The notes under the pieces: generated by a model
Database searches by the model: none
Told to the model about the DNA's origin: nothing
Seen by the model: only the letters and a program-made list of their open reading frames with translations
Shown: positions 9,377-16,206 of the stretch, piece by piece
Layout: every line of letters starts with the position of its first letter
Position numbering within the stretch: the first letter of the stretch is position 1
Position numbers and translations under genes: made by a program
Assembly (NCBI GenBank): GCA_027026255.1
Contig: JALVOT010000004.1
Coordinates: forward strand, 1 to 35,474
DNA length: 35,474 nt
DNA from: Caldifarciminota bacterium
Lineage (GTDB): Bacteria; Hydrothermota; Tepidihabitantia; SM23-42
Direction: 5' to 3'

Positions 9377-9784
9377 GTGAACAACCCATCTGGATTATCT
9401 GAGACCAACTTTAATGAAATCTTTCGTGATGTCAAGGTGCGTTCTCGGGATAATATAATATTAAGGAGGTGTTGAGGGACAAATGGTTTGAAGGAGGTAT
9501 TAGAGGATGCGATGAAGGCTGAGGTAGTTGATTATTCGAAGACACGGCGTTATCAGGTGGAGTATTTAGGGAAGGTTAAAGGTATTTATTTAGCGGGTAG
9601 TTATCGGGTGGCGGTGAAGTGGTTTAAGGTATGGTGTCGGCGCTGGTGTGATAAGGTGCCTAAGGCGGTCAGGTGTTTAGAGCGGGATATTGAGAATTTA
9701 TTAGTTTTCTATGAACAAAATAACTGCCAATGTGTTTTAGCACTAAATTACCATTTATCTGAAGAAGAATTATTAGAAGAATGA
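9377..9784 (+). pseudogene. IS256-family (Mutator-type) transposase remnant
   Basis: One reading frame runs from a GTG at 9377, is stopped by TGA at 9473-9475, and continues from about 9488 to a TGA ending at 9784. The part before the stop (NNPSGLSETNFNEIF) and LKEVLEDAMKAEVVDY look like the N-terminus of an IS256 transposase. The later part, VKGIYLAGSY... then VPKAVRCLERDIENLLVFYE, matches the late region of that family. The segment between them, with most of the DDE catalytic core, is missing, and the usual RTTNxIE C-terminus is absent. It is therefore a dead, internally deleted element with an in-frame stop. The wider -35/-10 context does not suggest current expression. Confidence 0.75.
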
Positions 9785-9807
9785 TTGACATATCCTATCT
9801 CCTTTTT

Positions 9808-9836
9808 CCGGGTGGTGGTTAAAGTCCACCACCCGG
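9808..9836. terminator. Strong stem-loop between the transposase remnant and the small secreted gene
   Basis: A perfect 11-bp stem (CCGGGTGGTGG / CCACCACCCGG) with a 7-nt loop, placed between two convergent genes. Neither side carries a clean run of U, so it may act as a bidirectional terminator or an RNA-stabilising hairpin rather than a textbook intrinsic terminator. Confidence 0.55.
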
Positions 9837-9844
9837 AATTGTCT

Positions 9845-10186
9845 TTATTTCTTTGGACTGTATGGACGATAGCGATAGAGAACGAAATTCACACGTTTCA
9901 TACCGTTATTTATTGTCACATATTTATCTAACGACTGCCACAATTTACCATTGATTACCTTGGATGCTACCATGATGTACCTGCCATTTGGTAACCAGGG
10001 TACCCAGTATCCACCGCTTTTCGTGGTATAAACATAACCTGTATCTGGACCCCACCATTGAACCTTGGCATGGTACTCACCATTATTACTATTATAGCGT
10101 TTAACATCTCCATAGGGCCCACCATTAGCCCATACCAGAGTGCTGAACAAGAATACTGCAATCAATCCAAGCCATATCCCTTTCAT
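9845..10186 (-). CDS. Small secreted protein under a sigma54-type promoter
   Basis: 113 aa. The start codon has a good Shine-Dalgarno (AAGGAG, 6 nt spacing). Residues 1-20 are a clear signal peptide (K, then GLIAVFLFSTLVWA, cleavage near WANG). The mature part of about 93 residues is rich in Tyr, Trp, Gly and Asn, and its pattern (GRYIMVASKVINGKLWQS... then NNGMKRVNFVLY) resembles a single carboxypeptidase-regulatory or transthyretin-like beta sandwich. I do not recognise a family. There is no cysteine or obvious catalytic motif. It is not obviously cotranscribed with anything: upstream there are 334 bp holding a sigma54 promoter and palindromic sites, then the activator gene. It could be a secreted structural, adhesive or stress-responsive protein; the function is unknown. 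Confidence 0.75.
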   Translation of the reverse strand: MKGIWLGLIAVFLFSTLVWANGGPYGDVKRYNSNNGEYHAKVQWWGPDTGYVYTTKSGGYWVPWLPNGRYIMVASKVINGKLWQSLDKYVTINNGMKRVNFVLYRYRPYSPKK

Positions 10187-10341
10187 GATTATCTCCTTAA
10201 TATTATAATATTATAGACTTTTTTTATTTATCAAGAATCGACCCCGGAGAAAGAAGACCTCAGTTGCCCAACACGGCTCAGGGATCAGGGTCGAATCCGA
10301 ATCCATTATAAGCAGAGCACGACCCCTCTGCCTATTCTATA

Positions 10342-10357
10342 TGCAAAACCCGTGCCA
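10342..10357 (-). promoter_or_regulatory. Sigma54 (-24/-12) promoter for the small secreted gene
   Basis: Minus-strand TGGCACGGGTTTTGCA matches the RpoN consensus TGGCAC-N5-TTGCA at every defined position. Transcription would start near 10330 and run toward the gene at 10186, giving a leader of about 144 nt. A sigma54 activator is encoded directly upstream, and palindromic sites lie at enhancer distance. Confidence 0.88.
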
Positions 10358-10396
10358 GATTAAAGGTTTGAAATTTCAAGTTTTTTGTACTTAAGA

Positions 10397-10511
10397 GTCT
10401 CATTCCGTGAGACAGCTTTTATAATCTTACCTTCAAATCGAAGTAAATACAATCCAAGTATATATTTATTTAATTCTCACTCAGTGAGACGGACATCTCA
10501 ATAAATAAGAC
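10397..10511. promoter_or_regulatory. Three palindromic enhancer-type sites upstream of the sigma54 promoter
   Basis: Site 1 (10397-10413) is GTCTCATTCCGTGAGAC, a perfect 6-bp dyad. Site 2 (10474-10490) is TTCTCACTCAGTGAGAC, with one end mismatched. Site 3 (10495-10511) is ATCTCAATAAATAAGAC, a degenerate copy. Centres are 77 and 21 bp apart, the latter two helical turns. They lie about 75, 152 and 173 bp upstream of the predicted start point, the normal range for activator binding to a sigma54 promoter. They probably bind the Fis-type helix-turn-helix protein encoded next door; that is inference. Confidence 0.75.
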
Positions 10512-10520
10512 AAATCCTGT

Positions 10521-11450
10521 TTACACAGAGCTTCGCTCTTTATTTGCAATCTTAAGATACCGATAAAGCTGCGCCCGAGAAATCTTAAGCATCTGACAGG
10601 TCGATCTGATATTCCGATTATTCATCAAAAAATGCTCATAAATCAATCGTGCCTTATACTGCTTGGTCATCTCATTAATTGAACCAATTTTTCTGTTTTT
10701 AATACATAATCCTTCTACATCAATATATTCTTTTTCACAGGTTAAATAAGCCTGAATGAGAATTTTCTCCAGTTCCCGCACATTACCAGGATAATCATAC
10801 GATATCATCCGCTCCATCGCAGAACTCGTTAATCCATCAACATTTCCAGGATATCTCTTTTTTATTCTGGTAAATAAATGCTTAATAAGGCCTGGTATCT
10901 CACCCCTGCGCTCCCGTAACGGAGGAATCGTAATTACCGGGGCACTTATCCTGTGATATAGATCCTCCCGAAACTGGCCATTCCTGACCATCTCCTTGAG
11001 ATTTCGATTCGTCGCAAAGATAAACCTAACATCAACCTTTCTCTCCCTGTTGGTACCCAGTGGACAAACCTTCTTTGTCTCTAAAACCCGCAAAAATTTA
11101 CCCTGCACCTCAAGCGGCAAATCACCAATCTCATCCAAAAAAAGTGTGCCCTTAGAAGCCTCAATAATCTTACCATTATAGTCCTTACAGGCATCAGTAA
11201 ATGCACCCTTTTTATAACCAAATAATTCAGATTCAAATAATGGTGCAGGTACAGCCAAACAGTTAACCACAATAAATGGAGATAATCGCCGGGAACTGGC
11301 ATTATGAATCGCTGAGGCAAAGAGTTCTTTTCCAGTTCCGGTCTCGCCCAATAATAATATATCTATATCCTGTAAAGCAAGCCGCCGGGCAAATACTTTT
11401 ATTTCCTCTAAACCTACGATATCATCAAAGGTATAAGGTGCAGACTCCAT
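10521..11450 (-). CDS. Sigma54-dependent activator lacking a receiver domain (PspF-like)
   Basis: 309 aa from the ATG at 11450, which has AAGGAGG just upstream; an upstream TTG would start inside that Shine-Dalgarno. The AAA+ domain begins almost at residue 1, so no sensory domain is present, as in PspF. Walker A GETGTGKE (35-42), sigma54-contact loop GAFTDA (82-87, a common variant of GAFTGA), Walker B GTLFLDE (101-107), and sensor/arginine-finger region FREDLYHR. The C-terminus is a Fis-type helix-turn-helix (NIRSTCQMLKISRAQLYRYLK). Without its own sensor it must be controlled by a partner protein, by its own level, or be constitutive. The perfect sigma54 promoter and dyads immediately downstream of its gene make the small secreted protein the obvious target. 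It overlaps the 3' end of a short upstream ORF. Confidence 0.92.
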   Translation of the reverse strand: MESAPYTFDDIVGLEEIKVFARRLALQDIDILLLGETGTGKELFASAIHNASSRRLSPFIVVNCLAVPAPLFESELFGYKKGAFTDACKDYNGKIIEASKGTLFLDEIGDLPLEVQGKFLRVLETKKVCPLGTNRERKVDVRFIFATNRNLKEMVRNGQFREDLYHRISAPVITIPPLRERRGEIPGLIKHLFTRIKKRYPGNVDGLTSSAMERMISYDYPGNVRELEKILIQAYLTCEKEYIDVEGLCIKNRKIGSINEMTKQYKARLIYEHFLMNNRNIRSTCQMLKISRAQLYRYLKIANKERSSV

Positions 11451-11697
11451 CACAACCTCCTTCAACCAAAATCCCGGGATTATAATTGCTTGTGTTATAT
11501 GAAAAATCCTTTAATGGAATGACACAAAATCCTGCGGTCTGGAATGTAGTAATTACTCCGTATCCGGTTGAATCCTGACAGAATCCAAACCGGTTAACAA
11601 CCCTCTCCATCAGTATCTGGACAGGGCAGCAAAGAGGACCAGGAAGCATTACAGCAAAAACCCTCAAGCCCATAACTGCCTTACTTTTCAAATTCAT
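11425..11697 (-). CDS. Possible small hypothetical protein overlapping the activator start
   Basis: An ORF of 90 codons starting at the ATG at 11697, preceded by AAAGGAG at a suitable distance, and overlapping the first 26 bases of the activator gene in another frame. The protein has a basic start and a moderately hydrophobic stretch (VFAVMLPGPLCCPV), five or more cysteines and a Gly-rich end (VEGGCDGVC). I recognise no family. The good ribosome-binding site, and the promoter near 11813-11840 with only this ORF between it and the activator, support translation. If real, it would be translationally coupled to the activator and could be its missing sensor or leader peptide. It could also be a chance ORF. 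Confidence 0.4.
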   Translation of the reverse strand: MNLKSKAVMGLRVFAVMLPGPLCCPVQILMERVVNRFGFCQDSTGYGVITTFQTAGFCVIPLKDFSYNTSNYNPGILVEGGCDGVCTLYL

Positions 11698-11812
11698 CAC
11701 AACTCCTTTCTTTACTATAATCCTTATTACCGTATCAATCCGGGCAGACTACCACCCCTGTCGCTTACATTCAGAACTTTAATTTTTTGCTTTTCATAAA
11801 AAATTTCTTTAC

Positions 11813-11840
11813 ATTTTATCTGAAATCTCCCGGAAGTCAA
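11813..11840 (-). promoter_or_regulatory. Promoter for the small ORF and sigma54 activator
   Basis: Minus-strand TTGACT (11835-11840), 16-nt spacer, TAAAAT (11813-11818). The expected start is near 11806, about 108 nt before the ATG at 11697. The -35 box lies 13 nt from the TGACTCC end of degenerate repeat A4. Confidence 0.6.
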
Positions 11841-11853
11841 CCACTAAAATTTC

Positions 11854-12028
11854 TGACTCCTTTCCACTTTTGTAATACTTGTGGTATGTATTATCATAGT
11901 AGAAAAAGAAGGATCCACCTGCGAAAAAATCAAGGGTTTATCTTCACCCAGCATATCAATTTAGAAAAGCAAAAAAAATTATTAAAAAGTTATTGAGTAT
12001 TTCTCGTTCTGATTCAACAATCTCCTGA
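11854..12028 (-). repeat. Repeat family A, degenerate copy A4
   Basis: It begins with TGACTCCTTTCCACTTTT, like the end of the full copies, and finishes with GTTATTGAGTATTTCTCGTT...CAACAATCTCCTG, a diverged version of the GTTGTTGAGTATTTTTCATC...AACAATTTC segment seen at about 24832 and 27961. The GC-rich core is absent. An older, internally deleted copy. Confidence 0.6.
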
Positions 12029-12103
12029 ATGACTGAAATACCACTTATAACTAATCCAGCAGGCACAATAAAAAAAGTAGAGAGAATTCAGGTAAACCAG
12101 GCA

Positions 12104-12131
12104 TTGACATCAACTCCAATATCCATAGAAT
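12104..12131 (+). promoter_or_regulatory. Promoter placing the ubiA-like start codon at the transcript end
   Basis: TTGACA (12104-12109), 16-nt spacer, TAGAAT (12126-12131), then only 5 nt to the ATG at 12137. No Shine-Dalgarno is present. The mRNA would begin at or within a base or two of the start codon, i.e. leaderless. Confidence 0.75.
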
Positions 12132-12136
12132 CTACT

Positions 12137-12949
12137 ATGGCCTATCTCACCCTTATTCGTCCAGTAAATTGTCTGCTCGCATTTATTTCCGTACTGATCG
12201 GCGCCTGGGCCGGAAAGGGAATCTCTATCACCACATCACTAATCACTGCAGGAATTATCGGTTTTCTTATCAGCGCATTCGGTAATATGATTAATGACCT
12301 TAATGACATTGATATCGACCGCATCAATAATCCTGAAAGACCACTTATCACCGGCAAGGCGAATAAAAGAACCGCATCTGTTATGTCCATCATCTCAGCG
12401 GGTCTGGGCTTGTTGCTCAGTCTGGCTTTAGGGATGAAACCCCTTATCCTTGTGCTCATAGTCATTGTTCTTCTTTATCTTTATGCAGTTAATCTAAAAA
12501 AGAAACCGGTTGCAAACTTTGTTATTGCATTTATTGCCGGGTTAAGTTTTATCCTGGGCGGTATTATCGTGGAAAATCCGTTATCAATCTTCCCCTTCTT
12601 ATTTTCAATATTTATCCATTTCCCCAGGGAAATTGTTAAGGATATCATCGACATAAAAGGAGATAGGGCGGCCCGGGTCCGGTCATTACCAATCATCCTG
12701 AACCCATTAAAGGCACAGGGTATCACAATCATCTCTTTGATTTTATTATTGATGATAATACCCATCCCGTTTTTATTAAACCTGTTCTCCCTGACTTATA
12801 TATTAATTGCTGTGATTGGAACATTTCCGATTATTATATTTATTATTTTTCACTTAAGAAAAGAGATGGCACAGGCTGAACTCAAGCGAATCAGTAATCT
12901 ATTAAAACTCTCAATGGCGATCGGCCTTGTTGCTATATCATTATCATGA
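12137..12949 (+). CDS. UbiA-family prenyltransferase, resembling digeranylgeranylglyceryl-phosphate synthase
   Basis: Integral membrane prenyltransferase of 270 aa with about 8-9 hydrophobic segments. I choose the ATG at 12137 (MAYLTLIRPVN, the usual UbiA beginning) rather than the ATG at 12029, because the promoter fits this start and the upstream region overlaps repeat A4. First Asp-rich motif NDLNDIDIDRINNPERP. Second motif REIVKDIIDIKGDRAARVRSLP. These Mg-diphosphate-binding motifs look more like the archaeal-type enzyme (NDYFDYEID...NRP; REIVKxxED..GD) than MenA or the ubiquinone UbiA, so an ether-lipid or related isoprenoid acceptor is plausible. Its stop overlaps the uppP start (ATGA). 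The family is sure; the substrate is inferred. Confidence 0.85.
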   Translation: MAYLTLIRPVNCLLAFISVLIGAWAGKGISITTSLITAGIIGFLISAFGNMINDLNDIDIDRINNPERPLITGKANKRTASVMSIISAGLGLLLSLALGMKPLILVLIVIVLLYLYAVNLKKKPVANFVIAFIAGLSFILGGIIVENPLSIFPFLFSIFIHFPREIVKDIIDIKGDRAARVRSLPIILNPLKAQGITIISLILLLMIIPIPFLLNLFSLTYILIAVIGTFPIIIFIIFHLRKEMAQAELKRISNLLKLSMAIGLVAISLS

Positions 12950-13695
12950 TTAAGATAATTATTCTGGGCATTGTTCAAGGGCTTACTGAATTTTTACCCA
13001 TATCAAGCTCCGGTCATCTGGCAATCTTAGAAAAATTATTCGGTATCGGTGAAGTAGTGACCATCACCGCATTTTTACATTTTGGCACATTCCTTGCAGT
13101 GCTTGTCTTCTTTTACCGACCAATTCTAAAAATAATTACAGGAATTTTTAAGGGTGATAAAGAACAGCTCTATTATCTATTTAAAATTATCCTCGGGTCA
13201 ATACCCATCGCCATTGTTGGCATCTTGTTCCGGAGCGAAATTGAGGCATCATTCAAAGACATTAAGGTAATTACACTATTTCTGGGGATTACCGGTGTGG
13301 TATTACTCCTGACCTCCCTGGTAAAAAAAGAAAAAAACAGGGTTTCATTTCTAAATGCAATACTCATCGGTATCAGCCAGATGTTTGCAGTGCTGCCAGG
13401 AATTTCCCGGTCTGGTTTTACAATCTCTGCCGGTTTATTCTCAAAGGTCAGTCCGGATAATGCATTCAAATTTTCGTTCCTTCTATCCCTGCCTGCGGTT
13501 TTCGGCGCCAATCTCTTAGAACTGAAAAATATTTCGCATATCGAAAATCCCTTTGCTGTAATTATCGGATTGGCTTGCAGTTTTTTGTCCGGATTGATTG
13601 CCCTGAAAATTCTGCGCGGCCTTGTAAACCGCAAATTTCATCTCTTTGGCTTCTATTGTCTGATATTAAGTATTGTTCTATTAATTTTATTTTAA
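12946..13695 (+). CDS. uppP: Undecaprenyl-diphosphatase
   Basis: 249 aa, a polytopic membrane protein that dephosphorylates undecaprenyl diphosphate to recycle the lipid carrier for peptidoglycan and surface polysaccharides. It has both BacA/UppP signatures: GLTEFLPISSSGHLAI near residues 11-26 and AVLPGISRSGFTISAG near 147-162, which supply the catalytic Glu, Ser/His and Arg. The length is slightly under the usual 265-275. It overlaps the prenyltransferase by 4 nt (ATGA), so the two are translationally coupled, an isoprenoid-lipid pair. Confidence 0.95.
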   Translation: MIKIIILGIVQGLTEFLPISSSGHLAILEKLFGIGEVVTITAFLHFGTFLAVLVFFYRPILKIITGIFKGDKEQLYYLFKIILGSIPIAIVGILFRSEIEASFKDIKVITLFLGITGVVLLLTSLVKKEKNRVSFLNAILIGISQMFAVLPGISRSGFTISAGLFSKVSPDNAFKFSFLLSLPAVFGANLLELKNISHIENPFAVIIGLACSFLSGLIALKILRGLVNRKFHLFGFYCLILSIVLLILF

Positions 13696-13709
13696 ACAAG
13701 GAGGCAGTA

Positions 13710-14183
13710 ATGAAAATTTTGGTTGGCTATTATTCAAGAACCGGCAATACAAAAAAGATGGCTGAGTCGATTGTAAAGGGAATAAAAAAAGAGATTGATA
13801 CGGTTGCTCTGAAAGAGGTAAAGGATATTGAACCGGATGAGTTGTTAAATTATGATGTCCTTATCTTTGGTTCACCCACATATTATGGAACAATGGCGGG
13901 AGAATTGAAAAAACTCTTTGATGACAGTGTCCGACACCATGGAAAACTTGAAGGAAAACTCGGTGGTGCATTTACCTCAAGCGGAATGATGGCAGGTGGC
14001 GGTGAGACAACAATATTCAGTATCCTTGAAGCGATGATGATTCACGGAATGATTATCAAAGGTGACGCCCATCTTTCCCATTATGGTCCGGTCGCAATTG
14101 GAAAACCGAACCCGGATGCAGCGGAACACTGTATAAAGTACGGCCAAAAGATTGCCCGGCTGGCAAAGAGACTTTTCAAATAG
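13710..14183 (+). CDS. Flavodoxin-like FMN protein
   Basis: 157 aa with a strong GGAGG Shine-Dalgarno before the ATG at 13710; the frame is open further upstream but overlaps uppP. Flavodoxin fold with phosphate-binding SRTGNTKK (residues 9-16), FMN loop GSPTYYGTMAGELK (about 54-67), and a second loop with SGMMAGGGETT, as in short WrbA/NAD(P)H:quinone-reductase-like flavodoxins. It probably transfers electrons or reduces quinones in the cytoplasm. It is 14 nt after uppP and probably the last gene of that operon. Confidence 0.88.
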   Translation: MKILVGYYSRTGNTKKMAESIVKGIKKEIDTVALKEVKDIEPDELLNYDVLIFGSPTYYGTMAGELKKLFDDSVRHHGKLEGKLGGAFTSSGMMAGGGETTIFSILEAMMIHGMIIKGDAHLSHYGPVAIGKPNPDAAEHCIKYGQKIARLAKRLFK

Positions 14184-14318
14184 TTGTTGCAAAATTGCAC
14201 TTGTTGTCGCAGTTTTGCAACAATTGATGTAATCACTGATTAAGCCTGAACCCTTATTATATCAGGATTTAGACCACCCTGCCTATCTCCTCATCTAAAT
14301 TGTTGCGTAGTTGCAACA
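14184..14318. repeat. Cluster of TTGTTGC/GCAACAA palindromes
   Basis: Directly after the flavodoxin stop an 11-bp inverted repeat (TTGTTGCAAAA at 14184-14194; TTTTGCAACAA at 14213-14223) encloses an 18-nt loop, and a third related palindrome TGTTGCGTAGTTGCAACA lies at 14301-14318. The first may serve as a terminator or processing hairpin for the ubiA-uppP-flavodoxin mRNA. From 14319 to 14504 nothing further is seen. Confidence 0.45.
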
Positions 14319-14504
14319 GGTTGGCAAACTTTAAAAATCAAATATACCCAGAACAGATGAAATTTCAGGACATTATTACAACCAATTCAGGCATAAATTT
14401 TGCATATAAGATAATAAGTGGTGTGGGTGAAGTCTGAGTAGATTCTGTAAATTTATCCAGACAATAATCGTGCCAGGGTTTACACCCACACCTCTTTACA
14501 TATC

Positions 14505-14762
14505 GTTATATGTTGTCGATGCCGGTCTGGTTATAGGTTGTGGTTAATCGGTTAGAACCTTAAAACATTAAAATTTACGAACAACGAAACCGTCCGACGA
14601 TACGGGCTTCGATGCCCAACAGCTTACAACGATCTGTATTTTCGTTTATTTAGTTTGTCTGGTGCGTAACATCCCGACTTGCAGTGCCTCGGGGCGGGAC
14701 GCCCCTGGGCTTACTCATTTTACAGCGCGCAGTGTGTTTATTACAGCGAAGCGTTTTTTCTG
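14505..14762 (+). repeat. Repeat family B, copy B1
   Basis: Matches 21218-21545 in inverse orientation: TCGATGCCGGTCTGG, then ACGAAACCGTCCGACGA, then the shared GC module CCTCGGGGCGGGACGCCCC (14687-14705), then ACAGCGCGCAGTGTGTTTATTACAGCGAAG in pieces. Compared with B2 it lacks a GC-rich insert of about 70 bp. No credible ORF. Confidence 0.8.
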
Positions 14763-14837
14763 GTTTGTTTAGTGCTTTAATTTGAAATTCCATTCGCGAC
14801 AGCGAATAACTTCCAGGGCAAAACTCTCACTTCGTCA

Positions 14838-15073
14838 TGGATCGTGCATCAAAGTTCGGTTTTTTCTACGAACAACGATACCGTCCGACGAGACGGGCTT
14901 CGATACCCAACAACTTACAACGATGTGTATTTTCGTTTATTTAGTTTGTTTGGTGCGTAAATCTGATATTTCATTATCACTGGATTGCGCATCAAGAATC
15001 GGTTTTTTCTACGAACAACGATACCGTCCGACGAGACGGGCTTCGATACCCAACAACTTACAACGATGTGTAT
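14838..15073 (+). repeat. Tandem partial units of repeat B
   Basis: Two units, starting at 14838 (TGGATCGTGCATCAA) and 14981 (TGGATTGCGCATCAA), period about 143 bp. Each contains TTTTTTCTACGAACAACG and ACCGTCCGACGAGACGGG, and they share about 90 bp with the centre of copy B1 at 14573-14660. The second unit is truncated just before the speD-speE stop. They are non-coding as far as can be seen. Confidence 0.8.
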
Positions 15074-15094
15074 TATAACCTTTGTTCTAATGAA

Positions 15095-16171
15095 CTATTT
15101 CTTTACCCGGGCGGTGGCAAAAACCCAGTATTCACAGAATGAAGGGATAAATGTCTGGGTAAATTTTATATCACGAAAATGTTTAGAAAAGAGTTTTTTA
15201 AGCAGTTCCATTGTATCGGTATCAAAAACTGAGCAGCATTGAACCGAAATTACGCCGTTTTTGTTCAAACTACTTTTAATCTTACTGAAGAGCTGGTCAA
15301 GAAAATCAAAACGGTGCATTTTGGTCATCGCTTCTGGATGCATTGTTAGATCATAAACGATTGCATCAAAATTATGGACGGTGGAAAGGTATTTATTGGC
15401 ATCTTCATTTATAATCTCAACATTCGGCTGGGAAAAGGCGTCCTTACAAATACTGGGCAGATACTTTTTTGCTGCGGAGATAACCTCTTTATCAATATCA
15501 ATCAGAACCGCCTTTTTAGGTTTATATTTTAGAACCTCATATAAAGTGCCGCCGTCACCTCCGCCGAGTATTGCCACATTATTCAATTTCCTTTTTGCCT
15601 TAGCCAGGGGTAAAATCATTGCTTTATTATAGAGGTCAGCATCATATTCAGCAATCTGGATATCTTTATCCAAAAACATTATTCTTCCAAAATTTTCATT
15701 CTCGATTATATCAATCTTCTGATACTTTGTAGTCTTACTCAGTAATTTCTTTTTTATGTGGTATTTAATCTCAAAACCGCTTGATGTAAAAGAGGTAATC
15801 CAATCTTTCTCTTTTATCTCAATAGGATTCCCCCTTTGCAATTCAACCGTTCTTACGATTCTGGGTTTGAATCTTTCCCTTAAGAACTTTAATAATGCAA
15901 ACGGTTTTTCCCTTTCTGCTGAGCAGGTGAAGATATCCAATGAAATATGGCTCGCCTCAGGATAGGTATGAATCGCAATATGGGATTCAGTAACAATTGC
16001 AATTGTCGTAACACCCACCGGATTAAATTTATGGCTGCTGATAGTTACTACGCCGATACCGGACTTTTTTAATCCGGCGCGCAGCGCCTGTTCGATCCTC
16101 TTTTTATCATTAAGAATTTTTTTCGCACAATAAATAAATTCTGCGACGATATGGATGCCGTAAGGTTTCAT
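15095..16171 (-). CDS. Fusion of S-adenosylmethionine decarboxylase-like and spermidine synthase-like proteins
   Basis: 358 aa. Residues 1-125 are a SpeD-type proenzyme: TESHIAIHTYPE (61-72), with S63 the serine that should become the pyruvoyl group on self-cleavage after E62, H68, and the catalytic Cys C83 in DIFTCSAE. Residues about 130-358 are SpeE-like: GGGDGG (203-208) for decarboxylated AdoMet and acidic D225. Where SpeE normally has DSxDPxGP, this has YDLTMHPEA (273-281), so one catalytic Asp seems replaced. The fusion would make the aminopropyl donor and use it, or use another diamine or product. The promoter leaves no leader before the ATG at 16171. SpeD relatives that decarboxylate ornithine or arginine are known, so the first activity needs testing. 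Confidence 0.85.
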   Translation of the reverse strand: MKPYGIHIVAEFIYCAKKILNDKKRIEQALRAGLKKSGIGVVTISSHKFNPVGVTTIAIVTESHIAIHTYPEASHISLDIFTCSAEREKPFALLKFLRERFKPRIVRTVELQRGNPIEIKEKDWITSFTSSGFEIKYHIKKKLLSKTTKYQKIDIIENENFGRIMFLDKDIQIAEYDADLYNKAMILPLAKAKRKLNNVAILGGGDGGTLYEVLKYKPKKAVLIDIDKEVISAAKKYLPSICKDAFSQPNVEIINEDANKYLSTVHNFDAIVYDLTMHPEAMTKMHRFDFLDQLFSKIKSSLNKNGVISVQCCSVFDTDTMELLKKLFSKHFRDIKFTQTFIPSFCEYWVFATARVKK

Positions 16172-16178
16172 AGTTGAT

Positions 16179-16206
16179 AATATACAGAAAATTGGGACAA
16201 AGTCAA
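16179..16206 (-). promoter_or_regulatory. Promoter of the speD-speE fusion, leaderless
   Basis: Minus-strand TTGACT (16201-16206), 16-nt spacer, TATATT (16179-16184), then 7 nt to the ATG at 16171. The start point would fall at about the A of ATG, and there is no Shine-Dalgarno. The -35 box overlaps the last codons of thrC (stop at 16203). Confidence 0.7.

Noticed and set aside
12029-12136. Longer start of the ubiA-like gene
   Set aside because: No ribosome-binding site, non-hydrophobic leader unlike the family, and it overlaps the promoter that places the transcript start at 12137.
14460-14475. Second sigma54-like promoter (TGGCACGATTATTGTC, minus strand)
   Set aside because: The -12 part has GT instead of GC, no gene follows on that strand at a useful distance except the convergent flavodoxin end, and no enhancer dyads are near.
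14577-15073. CRISPR-like array
   Set aside because: Repeated units are about 90-143 bp with variable spacing and only two or three copies, not short direct repeats with uniform spacers; no cas genes.
14782-15242. Overlapping 85-98-codon frames in the repeat B tandem units
   Set aside because: The translation merely repeats the DNA repeat (FLRTTIPSDETGFD twice), with no ribosome-binding site, and it overlaps the speD-speE gene end.
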